Origin: Magnetococcales bacterium DC0425bin3
GTDB taxonomy: Bacteria; Pseudomonadota; Magnetococcia; Magnetococcales; DC0425bin3
Reading direction: 5' to 3'
DNA length: 45,116 nucleotides
NCBI GenBank assembly: GCA_002753665.1
Contig: PEAP01000015.1
Span: forward strand, 1-45,116
Both the position numbers and the translations under genes were made by a program. Below are positions 32,840-40,944 of the stretch, one piece after another. Each line of letters opens with the position of its first letter. Position 1 is the stretch's first letter. The notes beneath the pieces were generated by a model that was given only the letters and a program-made list of their open reading frames with translations, was not told where the DNA came from and ran no database searches.

Positions 32840-33431
32840 GGAACTGTCATTTTCCGCCACGGTACTCATCACCCGGGACCATCCTCTGCCCCGCTGGCCG
32901 ACCGCGATCCCGCCGCAGCTATTGGGGGAACGGGTGGGGTTGTTCTTCGCCGGAGCCGGCACCCGGAGCGCCCTGACGCTGCCCGAGCCCCCGCCGCCCT
33001 GGTCGCATGCCCCCCGGGTGGTCTGCGCCCGGGCCTATCAGGACTGCCACGGCGTGCCCCCGGCCCCACCCCTGGAGGCGGCCGGCCTGGCGGCCCTGGG
33101 GGGCATGATCCGCGCCAGCCGCTGCGTCCTCTGCCTGCCCCTGGTCTGCCTGTCCCTGGTCGAGGCAGCGCCGGGACCCAAGGACATCGCCATCCGCGTC
33201 CTTGATCCTCCCGCCAGTCCCGCGACCCTGGAAGCCCTGCGCCTGGCGGTGGGTCTGGCGGGCTGCGGCCACCGGGTGACCGTTTACCTCAAGACCGCCC
33301 CCCCGGGCAACCATTGGCTGGCCGTCCTGCCGCCCGCCGCCGCGCCTTTTCTGGAGCTGTTCGATCCCCTGGGCATCAGCGTGGCGCAGGATCCCCCGGG
33401 GGATCGGCATGGGGTGATTCTACAGCCGTGA
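32838..33431 (+). CDS. DsrE-like domain protein
   Basis: A 197-aa protein. The C-terminal half (IAIRVLDPPASPATLEALRLAVGLAGCGHRVTVYLKTAPP...FLELFDPLGISV) matches the DsrE/DsrF fold pattern of a strand, a long helix after a nucleotide-like turn, then H-x-V-T-V-Y-L. The N-terminal half may be a second, degenerate copy (VGLFFAGAGTRSAL). Several cysteines are present (RCVLCLPLVC). DsrE proteins act in sulfur transfer, including tRNA thiolation, which would fit beside queA-tgt, though that is inference. The start shares CATG with queA. The end overlaps comEC by 56 bp. Third-position GC supports real coding. Confidence 0.68.
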   Translation: MELSFSATVLITRDHPLPRWPTAIPPQLLGERVGLFFAGAGTRSALTLPEPPPPWSHAPRVVCARAYQDCHGVPPAPPLEAAGLAALGGMIRASRCVLCLPLVCLSLVEAAPGPKDIAIRVLDPPASPATLEALRLAVGLAGCGHRVTVYLKTAPPGNHWLAVLPPAAAPFLELFDPLGISVAQDPPGDRHGVILQP

Positions 33432-35724
33432 CCGTCAGGGACCGACCATCGCTCCGGGCGGTGATGGTCCCCTGCCGGTCGGTGCGCCACAGCCTGGCCC
33501 CCGTCGCCCGCCAACGCTCCAGGGTCTGACGGGCCGGAAACCCGAACGGATTGTCCGCACCGACGCTGAACACCACATGGGCCGGCCGCAGGCGGTCCAC
33601 CAGGGCCGGGCCGCTGGAGCTGGCGCTGCCATGGTGGGGCGCCACCAGCAGGGTGACCGGGGCCAGCCCGGCATGGGCCGTCAACCAGGCTTCCCCGGCC
33701 TTTTCGATATCCCCGGCCATCAGAAATCGATGATCTCCCAATTCCGCTTCCACCACCAGCGAGCGGTCATTGGTCGCCGCCGGCGGTCCCAGCGGCGCCC
33801 AGACCCGCCATGTCCCCTGCCCCGCCGGCAGGACGGTGCTGCCCTGGAAGCGGCGCACCCGGACCGCCCGGCGCGCCGCGGTGGCCAACAGGTGCTGAAA
33901 GTCCTCACGTCCGCTCTCTTCGGCGGGGAAATGGCCGATCCACAACTCATCGACCGGAAACAAGGTCAACAGGGCCGCCGCGCCCGCCATGTGATCCCGC
34001 TGGGGATGACTGACCACCACCCGCCGCAGGTGATCCACACCATGGCGCCACAGATAGGGAGCGATCACTGCCTGACCGGTATCGAAACCAGGCGTGGACA
34101 GTCCCCCCGCATCCAGCACCGACCAGCCCTCCCCCGGCATCCGCACCACCACCGACTGGGCCTGGTGAACGTCCAGAATCGCCACCTGGAGGGTTGCCGG
34201 AGGCAGGGCGGGGTGGGGCCAGAACCATCCTCCCAACGCCATCGCGCCGCCGACCAGCCACTTCGGCCAGCCCTTGCCGAGGGCCGCCATCACCCCGGCC
34301 AGCACCATCAGCGTCAGCCCCGCCAGTGGCGGCCCCGGCACGAAGTGCCTCGCCCCCGGCCAGCCGTCGATCCACTGGGCCCAATGGAGCAGCAGCCCGA
34401 GGCTGTGGCCCATGGCCGCAATCAATCCCGCGGCCAGGTCCGGGGACAAGGGCCAGGTTACCAGCCCCACCAGGCCCAGGGGAACGGAGACCAGGCTGAC
34501 CAGGGGAATGGCCACCGGATTGGCGATGATCCCATAGGGGCTGGTCTGGTGAAAGTGATAGGCCGTCACCGGCAGCAGGGCCAGCCCCACTCCCGCCGTC
34601 AGCAACAGCCAGCCCCTGAGCCGCCCCCACCAGCCCTGCCAGCGTCCCCGGTTCCAGGACCCCAGCAGCACCAGAACGGCCACTGCCAGAAAGGACAGTT
34701 GGAACCCCGCTTCCAATAGCTGATGGGGATGCCAAGCCAGCAGCAGAATGGCGGCCAGCCCCAGGGCGCGCCAGGTCTGATGGGCCCGGCCCAGGGCCAT
34801 GGCCAGCAGGAACACCGTCACCATGACCATGGCCCGCTCGGTGGCCACCCCCCAGCCGGAGAGGGCGCCGTACAGGAAGACCGGCGGGATGGCCAGCAGC
34901 GCCGCCGGCCGTTTCATGTCCCAACGCCGCGCCCAGGGCACGGTCAGAACCAGCAGTCCCCGCAGCAGAAAAAAACTCCACCCCGCCACCAGCCCCAGGT
35001 GCAGCCCGGAAATGGCCACCAGATGGAACAACCCGGTACTCTTCAGGACATCCTGCTGCTCCCGGGCCAACCGTCCGCGTTTGCCCACCAGCATGGCCTG
35101 GGTCAGCCCCACCTGTTCGGGGGATACCACCTCCGCCACCCAGGCGGCCAGCCGGGCCCGCACCAGGTTGACCAGCCAACCCTCCGGGGATCCCTCGACC
35201 TCCTGCCAGCCCTTGGCCCATCCGGTGGCGACTACGCCTTGCAGGCGCAGATATCGTCCATAATCGAAGGCCCCGGGCACTCGATACGACCGGGGTTCCC
35301 GCAATCGGGTCCACAGGCGCACCCGCTGCCCCGGCCAGGGGGCCGCCGCCTGCCGGTAGAGGCTGATTCGCACCAGTCCCGGCAGTGGGTCGCGCTCGGG
35401 CCCCACGGTCACCCGATCCAGCAACAATTGCACTGCGTCCGGCCGCATGTCCCGGTCCGCCACCACCCCGATCACCTCACGGGTTTGGGGGCCCCACCAG
35501 GCCAGGTTCGGCACCGGGCAGCGCAGTTCCTCCCACAGGACTCCTCCCATCCCCGTCAGCAGCCCGCCCAGGGCCGCCGCTTTGGCCCACCGCTCCCGCC
35601 GCTGCCGCCACAGCACCCCGCTGGCCAACGTGCCCGCCAGCACCAGAGGAGCCCACCCCGGGGTCCCCGCCACTGGCCAGGCGGCCAGGATCCCCACGAT
35701 CATCCAGACCAGAAAACCGCCCAT
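33376..35724 (-). CDS. comEC: DNA uptake channel ComEC/Rec2
   Basis: A 782-aa membrane protein. An N-terminal soluble DUF4131-type OB region (about 70-200) follows two helices. The competence domain (about 210-490) has LTQAMLVGKRGRLAREQQDVLKSTGLFHLVAISGLHLGLV, the diagnostic block. The C-terminal metallo-beta-lactamase domain (about 525-770) carries VSHPQRDHMAG, LMAGDIEKAGE and LVAPHHGSASS. It takes up single-stranded DNA across the inner membrane, and the C-terminal domain is a proposed nuclease. No other competence gene is in view. AAGGAT precedes the ATG. Confidence 0.95.
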   Translation of the reverse strand: MGGFLVWMIVGILAAWPVAGTPGWAPLVLAGTLASGVLWRQRRERWAKAAALGGLLTGMGGVLWEELRCPVPNLAWWGPQTREVIGVVADRDMRPDAVQLLLDRVTVGPERDPLPGLVRISLYRQAAAPWPGQRVRLWTRLREPRSYRVPGAFDYGRYLRLQGVVATGWAKGWQEVEGSPEGWLVNLVRARLAAWVAEVVSPEQVGLTQAMLVGKRGRLAREQQDVLKSTGLFHLVAISGLHLGLVAGWSFFLLRGLLVLTVPWARRWDMKRPAALLAIPPVFLYGALSGWGVATERAMVMVTVFLLAMALGRAHQTWRALGLAAILLLAWHPHQLLEAGFQLSFLAVAVLVLLGSWNRGRWQGWWGRLRGWLLLTAGVGLALLPVTAYHFHQTSPYGIIANPVAIPLVSLVSVPLGLVGLVTWPLSPDLAAGLIAAMGHSLGLLLHWAQWIDGWPGARHFVPGPPLAGLTLMVLAGVMAALGKGWPKWLVGGAMALGGWFWPHPALPPATLQVAILDVHQAQSVVVRMPGEGWSVLDAGGLSTPGFDTGQAVIAPYLWRHGVDHLRRVVVSHPQRDHMAGAAALLTLFPVDELWIGHFPAEESGREDFQHLLATAARRAVRVRRFQGSTVLPAGQGTWRVWAPLGPPAATNDRSLVVEAELGDHRFLMAGDIEKAGEAWLTAHAGLAPVTLLVAPHHGSASSSGPALVDRLRPAHVVFSVGADNPFGFPARQTLERWRATGARLWRTDRQGTITARSDGRSLTVTAVESPHADPPGDPAPR

Positions 35725-36182
35725 GGGTTTGGGATCCTTCGGCAGTCAGGTGCACAGTCTCAACCCGAATTTTTTCCTGACAGCAATTGCAACTTATTAT
35801 TTTTTATATAATTTTTATTCGGATCGTAGTCTCCTACAATTCCCTTGTCCGGTTCGGAAATTTGCTTTTATTCATGCGTAGCCTCCTACTTTATTCAGGA
35901 CCCAGACGTCAAGAATCCGACGGAAAGTTTACAAAATAATTTTCATGCTTCCATAAATTTCACTCCGGATGGTGGGATCGGTTGTCCCATCCTGACCGGG
36001 AATTGTCAATGCGCTTCACAGAGGTCGATTAATACAGGGGAAATCACATCTGGACGTATGATAAATAAATTTTAGCATTTATAGATTATATTTATAGATT
36101 GCCTGGACCCCTCCCGATCTGGACATCAATTTTTTTTGGCCGCTCATTAACAATGCTCTGGGACTGATCATGTATCTCATTG

Positions 36183-36200
36183 TTTTTAATATATTAAAAA
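36183..36200. promoter_or_regulatory. 18-bp perfect AT palindrome (operator or UP element)
   Basis: TTTTTAATATATTAAAAA reads the same on both strands and ends 4 bp before a -35 box. That position suits an UP element or a dimeric regulator site. Confidence 0.45.
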
Positions 36201-36204
36201 TAGC

Positions 36205-36233
36205 TTGTCGCCTTTCCCATCCCCCTGAATAAT
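36205..36233 (+). promoter_or_regulatory. sigma-70 promoter of the 89-aa membrane protein gene
   Basis: TTGTCG, a 17-bp spacer and AATAAT, with the AT palindrome directly upstream. The start would be near 36240, giving a leader of about 50 nt. Confidence 0.5.
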
Positions 36234-36291
36234 CCTGATCAGAGTTCAGGACAGTCAGGACAGTGACGCAGCCCATGCAGGAGAGATTTCA

Positions 36292-36561
36292 ATGCAACGC
36301 GAGAACGCCAAACCGGTATTCAGGACCACGTTCCTTATCCTCCTCGGCAGCACCCTCATTTCGGCATTCACCATATTGGGCATGTTCAGCAATCCCGGAG
36401 ATCTGATCCGGGAAGATGTGCGGCTGGGGCCTGTGATCGCCGCCAGCAAGATCCTGATCCCGCTGTTCGGGACCATCGGCATGATCTACTTTCTTTCCAG
36501 CATCAAGAAGTGTGAAGTCTGCGGCAAGCTCATCTTCTGGAACCGGAAGAAGAAGGTTTGA
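36292..36561 (+). CDS. small membrane protein with a C-terminal CxxC motif
   Basis: 89 aa, not recognised. It has two hydrophobic helices (about 11-31 and 45-68), then KKCEVCGKLIFWNRKKKV. The CxxC with a basic tail looks like half a zinc ribbon or a redox pair, probably on the cytoplasmic side. GGAGAG lies 7 nt before ATG 36292, so it is very likely translated. It stands alone after the AT-rich island and has its own promoter candidate. Confidence 0.72.
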   Translation: MQRENAKPVFRTTFLILLGSTLISAFTILGMFSNPGDLIREDVRLGPVIAASKILIPLFGTIGMIYFLSSIKKCEVCGKLIFWNRKKKV

Positions 36562-36743
36562 AATCACGACCGACCCCGCTCCGGGCCGTCGTCGATGTAG
36601 TCTGTAATGCCTCTTTGATCGTCTTGTCAGGCACCTTCAGGACCGGGGGGGAATCGCACAATCGAGGCTTGCTCTCCTCCTTGTCGATTTTCCAATCCTC
36701 CCCGGTCCCTCTTTTCCTTCCTGTCGTTCCTTTGATTCTTTCC

Positions 36744-36773
36744 TTGGCTGGTCCTCACAAAGCCCGATAAAAT
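36744..36773 (+). promoter_or_regulatory. sigma-70 promoter of acsA
   Basis: TTGGCT (36744-36749), an 18-bp spacer and TAAAAT (36768-36773). The start would be near 36780, about 60 nt before the acsA ATG. The 280-bp gap upstream otherwise shows no supported gene. Confidence 0.45.
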
Positions 36774-36842
36774 TCAGTTCAGCGATCCCCACGGGGCCCG
36801 ATCCAGATCCCGGCAACCGTCGCCAACAGGAGCACAAAACCA

Positions 36843-38792
36843 ATGACCACGGAAACCGTTTATCCCGTCCCCGCCGACGTCGCCGCCCGGGCGCACATCG
36901 ATGACGCCCGCTATCGGGAGATGTATCAGCGCTCCATCGACCATCCCGAGGAATTCTGGGCGGAGCAAGCCCGGACGCTGGTGGACTGGATGAAACCCTG
37001 GGACCGGGTGCTGGATTGCGACTTCAACAAGGCCCGCATCCGCTGGTTCGAGGGCGGACGGCTCAACGTGTCCTACAATTGCCTGGACCGCCATCTGGCC
37101 ACCCGGGGCGATCAGGTGGCGATCCTCTGGGAAGGGGACAACCCCGCCAAGGAGGCCCGGATCACCTACCGTCAGCTCCACGGCATGGTCTGCCGCTTCG
37201 CCAACGCCCTCAAGGCGCGCAACGTCCGCAAGGGCGACCGGGTCTGCATCTACATGCCGATGATCCCCGAGGCGGCGGTGGCCATGCTGGCCTGTACTCG
37301 CATCGGCGCGATCCATTCCATCGTCTTCGGCGGGTTTTCGCCCGAATCCCTCAAGGACCGCATCCTGGATTCCGACTGCCGGGTGGTGGTGACCGCCGAC
37401 GAGGGCTTGCGGGGCGGCAGGGTGGTGCCGCTGCGGGCCAACGTGGATACGGCCCTGAACTCCTGCCCCAACGTGCATACGGTCTTCACCATCAAGCACA
37501 CCGGCGGCAACATTGCCTGGGTGGACGGCCGGGATGTCTGGTACCACGAGGCCACCGCCACCGTCGAGGCCGACTGTCCGGCCGAGGTGATGGAGGCCGA
37601 GGATCCGTTGTTCATTCTCTACACCTCCGGCTCCACCGGCAAACCCAAGGGGGTGCTGCACACCACCGGGGGCTACCTGGTCCATGCCGCCATCACCCAT
37701 CGGTATGTCTTCGACTACCATGACGGGGACATCCACTGGTGTACCGCCGACGTGGGCTGGGTCACCGGCCATACCTACATCGTCTACGGTCCCCTGGCCA
37801 ACGGCGCCACCAGCCTGATGTTCGAAGGCATTCCCACCTATCCCGATGCGTCCCGCTTCTGGCAGGTGGTGGACAAGCACCAGGTGAACATCTTCTACAC
37901 CGCCCCCACCGCCATCCGTGCCCTGATGGCCGCGGGGGACGGCTTCGTCGCCAAGACCAGCCGTCGGTCCCTGCGGCTGTTGGGGTCGGTGGGCGAACCC
38001 ATCAATCCCGAGGCCTGGGAATGGTATCACCGGGTGGTGGGCGAACGCCGCTGCCCCATCGTGGACACCTGGTGGCAGACCGAAACCGGCGGCATCCTCA
38101 TCACGCCCCTGCCCGGGGCCACCCCTCTCAAGCCCGGCTCGGCCACCCGTCCGTTCTTCGGGGTCAATCCCCAGATCGTCGATCCCCTCGGCAAGGTCCT
38201 GGAGGGCCCGGCCAGCGGCAACCTGGTGATCGACCGCCCCTGGCCCGGCATGATGCGCTCGGTGTACGGCGACCATCAGCGCTTTTTCGACACCTATTTC
38301 TCCGCCTACCCGGGCAAGTACTTCACCGGCGACGGCTGCCGGCGGGATACCGACGGCTACTACTGGATCACTGGCCGGGTGGACGATGTACTCAACGTCT
38401 CCGGCCACCGCCTGGGCACCGCCGAGGTGGAAAGCGCCCTGGTGCTGCACCCCAGCGTGGCCGAGGCGGCGGTGGTCGGTTATCCGCACCCCATCAAGGG
38501 CCAGGGCATCTATGCCTATGTGACGCTCATCGCCGGGGTCGAGCCTTCCGAGGCGCTGCGCGGGGAGTTGGTCAACCTGGTTCGCAAGGAGATCGGCGCC
38601 ATTGCCACGGTCGACGTGCTGCAATGGGCCCCGGGGCTGCCCAAGACCCGTTCGGGCAAGATCATGCGCCGCATCCTGCGCAAGATCGCCGACAATCAGC
38701 TCGACAGCCTGGGGGACACCTCCACCCTGGCCGACCCATCGGTGGTCACCGACCTGATCGACCATCGCCCCGAAGGATTGCACCAGAGCTGA
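36843..38792 (+). CDS. acsA: acetyl-CoA synthetase
   Basis: A 649-aa AMP-forming ligase that activates acetate. The P-loop is [21 protein letters not shown], then [38 protein letters not shown] and YFTGDG. The C-terminal acetylation/catalytic Lys lies in [15 protein letters not shown]. The Trp-containing acyl pocket ([11 protein letters not shown]) favours acetate over longer acids. AGGAG lies before the ATG. It is followed 40 bp later by a strong terminator, so it is a single-gene unit. Confidence 0.96.
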   Translation: MTTETVYPVPADVAARAHIDDARYREMYQRSIDHPEEFWAEQARTLVDWMKPWDRVLDCDFNKARIRWFEGGRLNVSYNCLDRHLATRGDQVAILWEGDNPAKEARITYRQLHGMVCRFANALKARNVRKGDRVCIYMPMIPEAAVAMLACTRIGAIHSIVFGGFSPESLKDRILDSDCRVVVTADEGLRGGRVVPLRANVDTALNSCPNVHTVFTIKHTGGNIAWVDGRDVWYHEATATVEADCPAEVMEAEDPLFILYTSGSTGKPKGVLHTTGGYLVHAAITHRYVFDYHDGDIHWCTADVGWVTGHTYIVYGPLANGATSLMFEGIPTYPDASRFWQVVDKHQVNIFYTAPTAIRALMAAGDGFVAKTSRRSLRLLGSVGEPINPEAWEWYHRVVGERRCPIVDTWWQTETGGILITPLPGATPLKPGSATRPFFGVNPQIVDPLGKVLEGPASGNLVIDRPWPGMMRSVYGDHQRFFDTYFSAYPGKYFTGDGCRRDTDGYYWITGRVDDVLNVSGHRLGTAEVESALVLHPSVAEAAVVGYPHPIKGQGIYAYVTLIAGVEPSEALRGELVNLVRKEIGAIATVDVLQWAPGLPKTRSGKIMRRILRKIADNQLDSLGDTSTLADPSVVTDLIDHRPEGLHQS

Positions 38793-38831
38793 ACGAACAT
38801 CGATTCCGGCCCCAAAACAGGATAGAATCGC

Positions 38832-38870
38832 GGCGGTCCCGGTCAATTACCGGGGCCGCCGGCTTTTTTT
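38832..38870 (+). terminator. intrinsic terminator of acsA
   Basis: GGCGGTCCCGGT (38832-38843), loop CAATT, ACCGGGGCCGCC (38849-38860) form a 12-bp stem with one G-T pair, followed by a seven-T run. A TAGAAT -10-like box just before it could make it an attenuator for serC, but the simple reading is an acsA terminator. Confidence 0.88.
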
Positions 38871-38916
38871 CCACAGCAGCAGCACCCGCAGCCCCGGGGT
38901 AACGGAGGAAACCAAT

Positions 38917-40002
38917 ATGGGACGTGTCTACAACTTCAGCGCCGGACCCGCAGTCCTGCCCGAGGCCGTTCTGGAGCGGGCCCGGGACGAGATGCTCGAT
39001 TACCGGGGCAGCGGCATGTCGGTGATGGAGATGAGCCATCGCTCCAAGGACTATCTGGCCATCATCGCCGGCGCCGAACGGCGGCTGCGGGAGTTGATGG
39101 GCATTCCCGCCAACTACAAGGTCCTGTTCCTCCAGGGGGGCGCCACCCTGCAGTTCTCCATGGTGCCCATGAATCTGCTGACCCGGCCCGATCAGGTGGC
39201 GGACTACATCCTCACCGGCCAGTGGGCCAAGAAGGCCATGGCCGAGGCCCGCAAGGTGACCAGCAATATCCGGGTGGCCGCCAGCAGCGCCGAGGTCAAT
39301 TTCTCCCGCATTCCCCGGCAGGAGGAGCTGCAGCTCTCCCCGGAGGCGGCCTATGTCCACATCACCTCCAACAATACCATCTTCGGCACCGAATATTTCT
39401 ATGTGCCAGACACCAATGGGATTCCCCTGGTGGCGGACATGTCGTCCAACATCATGTCCCGCCCCATTGATGTCACCCGCTACGGGTTGATCTACGCCGG
39501 CGCCCAGAAGAATCTCGGCCCCAGCGGCGTCACCCTGGTGATCGTGCGGGAGGATCTGCTGGGCCGCAACGCCGGGCTGCATTCCATGCTCGACTATCGG
39601 GTCCTGGCCGAAAACGACTCCATGCTCAATACCCCCCCCACCTACGCCATCTACATTCTGGGCCTGGTGCTGGAGTGGGTGGCCGAGCAGGGCGGGGTGG
39701 CGGCCCTGGAGGGAGTCAACAAGCGCAAGGCGGAGCGTCTCTATGCCGCCATCGATGCCGCGGATTTCTACAATTGCCCCACCGAGGTGACGAGCCGTTC
39801 CCGCATGAACGTGCCCTTCACCCTCAAGAACGACGCCCTCAACGACATCTTCCTCGCCGAGGCCAAGAAGGCCGGCCTGGTGACCCTCAAGGGCCACCGC
39901 TCGGTGGGCGGGATGCGGGCCTCGATCTACAACGCCATGCCCGAGGCCGGGGTGGATGCCCTGATCGCCTTCATGCAGGCCTTCGCGGCCCGTCACGGCT
40001 GA
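38917..40002 (+). CDS. serC: phosphoserine aminotransferase SerC
   Basis: A 361-aa PLP enzyme of serine and pyridoxal synthesis. It starts YNFSAGPAVLPEAVLERA, has GSGMSVMEMSHRSKDY and FLQGGATLQF, and the PLP Lys is K198 in GAQKNLGPSG. The C-terminus has KGHRSVGGMRASIYNAMP, with the substrate-binding Arg. GGAGG lies upstream. No serA is next to it. A dispersed hairpin repeat follows within 14 nt of the stop. Confidence 0.97.
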   Translation: MGRVYNFSAGPAVLPEAVLERARDEMLDYRGSGMSVMEMSHRSKDYLAIIAGAERRLRELMGIPANYKVLFLQGGATLQFSMVPMNLLTRPDQVADYILTGQWAKKAMAEARKVTSNIRVAASSAEVNFSRIPRQEELQLSPEAAYVHITSNNTIFGTEYFYVPDTNGIPLVADMSSNIMSRPIDVTRYGLIYAGAQKNLGPSGVTLVIVREDLLGRNAGLHSMLDYRVLAENDSMLNTPPTYAIYILGLVLEWVAEQGGVAALEGVNKRKAERLYAAIDAADFYNCPTEVTSRSRMNVPFTLKNDALNDIFLAEAKKAGLVTLKGHRSVGGMRASIYNAMPEAGVDALIAFMQAFAARHG

Positions 40003-40015
40003 GCGACGGCCAGGG

Positions 40016-40070
40016 CGAGGCCTCCCTCCACCCTCCACCGATGAAAGCCGGTTTCCGGCTTCCACGGTAA
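40016..40070 (+). repeat. dispersed hairpin repeat, copy 3 (REP-like)
   Basis: Plus orientation, just after serC. It has GAGGCCTCCC, CCTCCACCGATG and the perfect hairpin AAGCCGG-TTT-CCGGCTT. The left edge is shorter than in the other copies. It abuts the truncated glycerophosphodiesterase copy. Confidence 0.8.
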
Positions 40071-40075
40071 CCCCT

Positions 40076-40139
40076 TCGAAGATGACCACATCGGCGTACT
40101 CCATGACCCGGCGGTATTCCGCCGGGTCATGGGCGGTCC
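40076..40139 (-). pseudogene. duplicated tail of the glycerophosphodiesterase gene (64 bp)
   Basis: Matches 40994-41057 at about 60 of 64 positions, same orientation. On the minus strand it reads TAHDPAEYRRVMEYADVVIFEG, against TAHDPAEYRRALEYADGVIFEG in the intact gene. The frame then runs into the hairpin repeat. The two copies form direct repeats on either side of the Doc gene. Confidence 0.82.
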
Positions 40140-40175
40140 GGTTTCCTTCCAGCCGGGGACACAGCGAGGAGCCGT

Positions 40176-40922
40176 ATGACCCCAGACTTTTTCTCGGTTG
40201 AAGACATCCAGGCAATCCACGGATTCCTGGTCGATTTCTTTCAAAAATCGGCAGATCCCATTGCGCCATCCGGAGTGAAGAACCAGGGCCTGTTGGAGTC
40301 TGCCGTTTCAAGACCCTTCCATTCGGTCGATGGTCAGGACGCCTATCCGACAGAATTCGACAAGGCGGCGGCTCTTTTTCACTCAATCATTCATAATCAT
40401 CCTTTTCACAACGGCAACAAACGCACCGCCCTGCTGTCTGTATGCGTGTTCCTCGACCGGTGCGGACAATGGCTCGATCAATGCGACGACGATGGGATGT
40501 ATAATTTTACAACGGCTGTGGCAGCCCACTGCATCGCCGCAGACAGGAATGCCGAAATATCGATCATTGCGGAATGGCTGAGCAATTGCGCCAGGAAGAG
40601 AACGAAGGGGGATCTTCCGTTGACTTACAGGGAACTGAAAAAGATTCTTTCCTCGTTCGGTTTCTCAGTCGATCCTCCAAAGGGTAATTTCCTTGATATC
40701 CATAAAGAAGGCCAGGTAGTTGAAAAAATAATCAAGCAGGGCATCCACGGTTTCAGACCTTATCATTCCCACTATATCGCGAGATTGAGAAAGAGACTCG
40801 GTCTCACCATCGCGGAAGGAGTGGACAGCGATCTCTTTTATGGCAGGGCCGTCACGGAAGACGTTCTGTCGGAGTTCGTCCAGATGCGGATCGAGGTGGT
40901 CCGTCGCCTGGCCGCCACATGA
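40176..40922 (+). CDS. Doc/Fic family (death-on-curing) protein with an extra C-terminal domain
   Basis: 248 aa. Residues 5-140 are a Doc-type Fic domain with catalytic motif HPFHNGNKR (75-83), preceded by NQGLLESAVSRP and DKAAALFHSIIHN. Such proteins transfer AMP or phosphate to targets such as EF-Tu. Residues about 145-248 are an added domain. Its start, TYRELKKILSSFGFSVDPPKGNFLDI, resembles the small HicA-like fold, and the rest (HYIARLRKRLGL) is helical. No Phd-like antitoxin gene is adjacent, so the extra domain may take that role (inference). Codons are more AT-rich than in neighbours, and the gene sits between duplicated gene tails, which suggests recent insertion. Confidence 0.8.
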   Translation: MTPDFFSVEDIQAIHGFLVDFFQKSADPIAPSGVKNQGLLESAVSRPFHSVDGQDAYPTEFDKAAALFHSIIHNHPFHNGNKRTALLSVCVFLDRCGQWLDQCDDDGMYNFTTAVAAHCIAADRNAEISIIAEWLSNCARKRTKGDLPLTYRELKKILSSFGFSVDPPKGNFLDIHKEGQVVEKIIKQGIHGFRPYHSHYIARLRKRLGLTIAEGVDSDLFYGRAVTEDVLSEFVQMRIEVVRRLAAT

Positions 40923-40944
40923 TAAAGTTCATTCGACCGGCTTC

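Larger units (their letters stand above)
35755..36291. other. AT-rich intergenic island (about 530 bp)
   Basis: Markedly AT-rich against GC-rich flanks, with no convincing gene. It contains two 13-bp near-identical sites, CGTAGtCTCCTAC (35825-35837) and CGTAGcCTCCTAC (35877-35889), whose starts are 52 bp apart. It also has an 11-bp direct repeat ATTTATAGATT at 36077 and 36090, an 18-bp perfect AT palindrome (36183-36200), a promoter and a CAGGACAGT doublet (about 36247-36263). It may be the control region of the 89-aa membrane protein or acquired DNA. Confidence 0.6.

Noticed and set aside
35825-35889. Two 13-bp repeats as a minimal CRISPR
   Set aside because: Only two short copies, no cas genes, and the repeat is far too short.
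35845-36075. 76-aa plus-strand frame in the AT-rich island
   Set aside because: No ribosome site, no recognisable pattern, and AT-rich sequence opens frames by chance.
36570-36740. Minus-strand stretch that reads as a lysine- and threonine-rich peptide
   Set aside because: It might be a gene remnant, but there is no start, no family and no support beyond composition.
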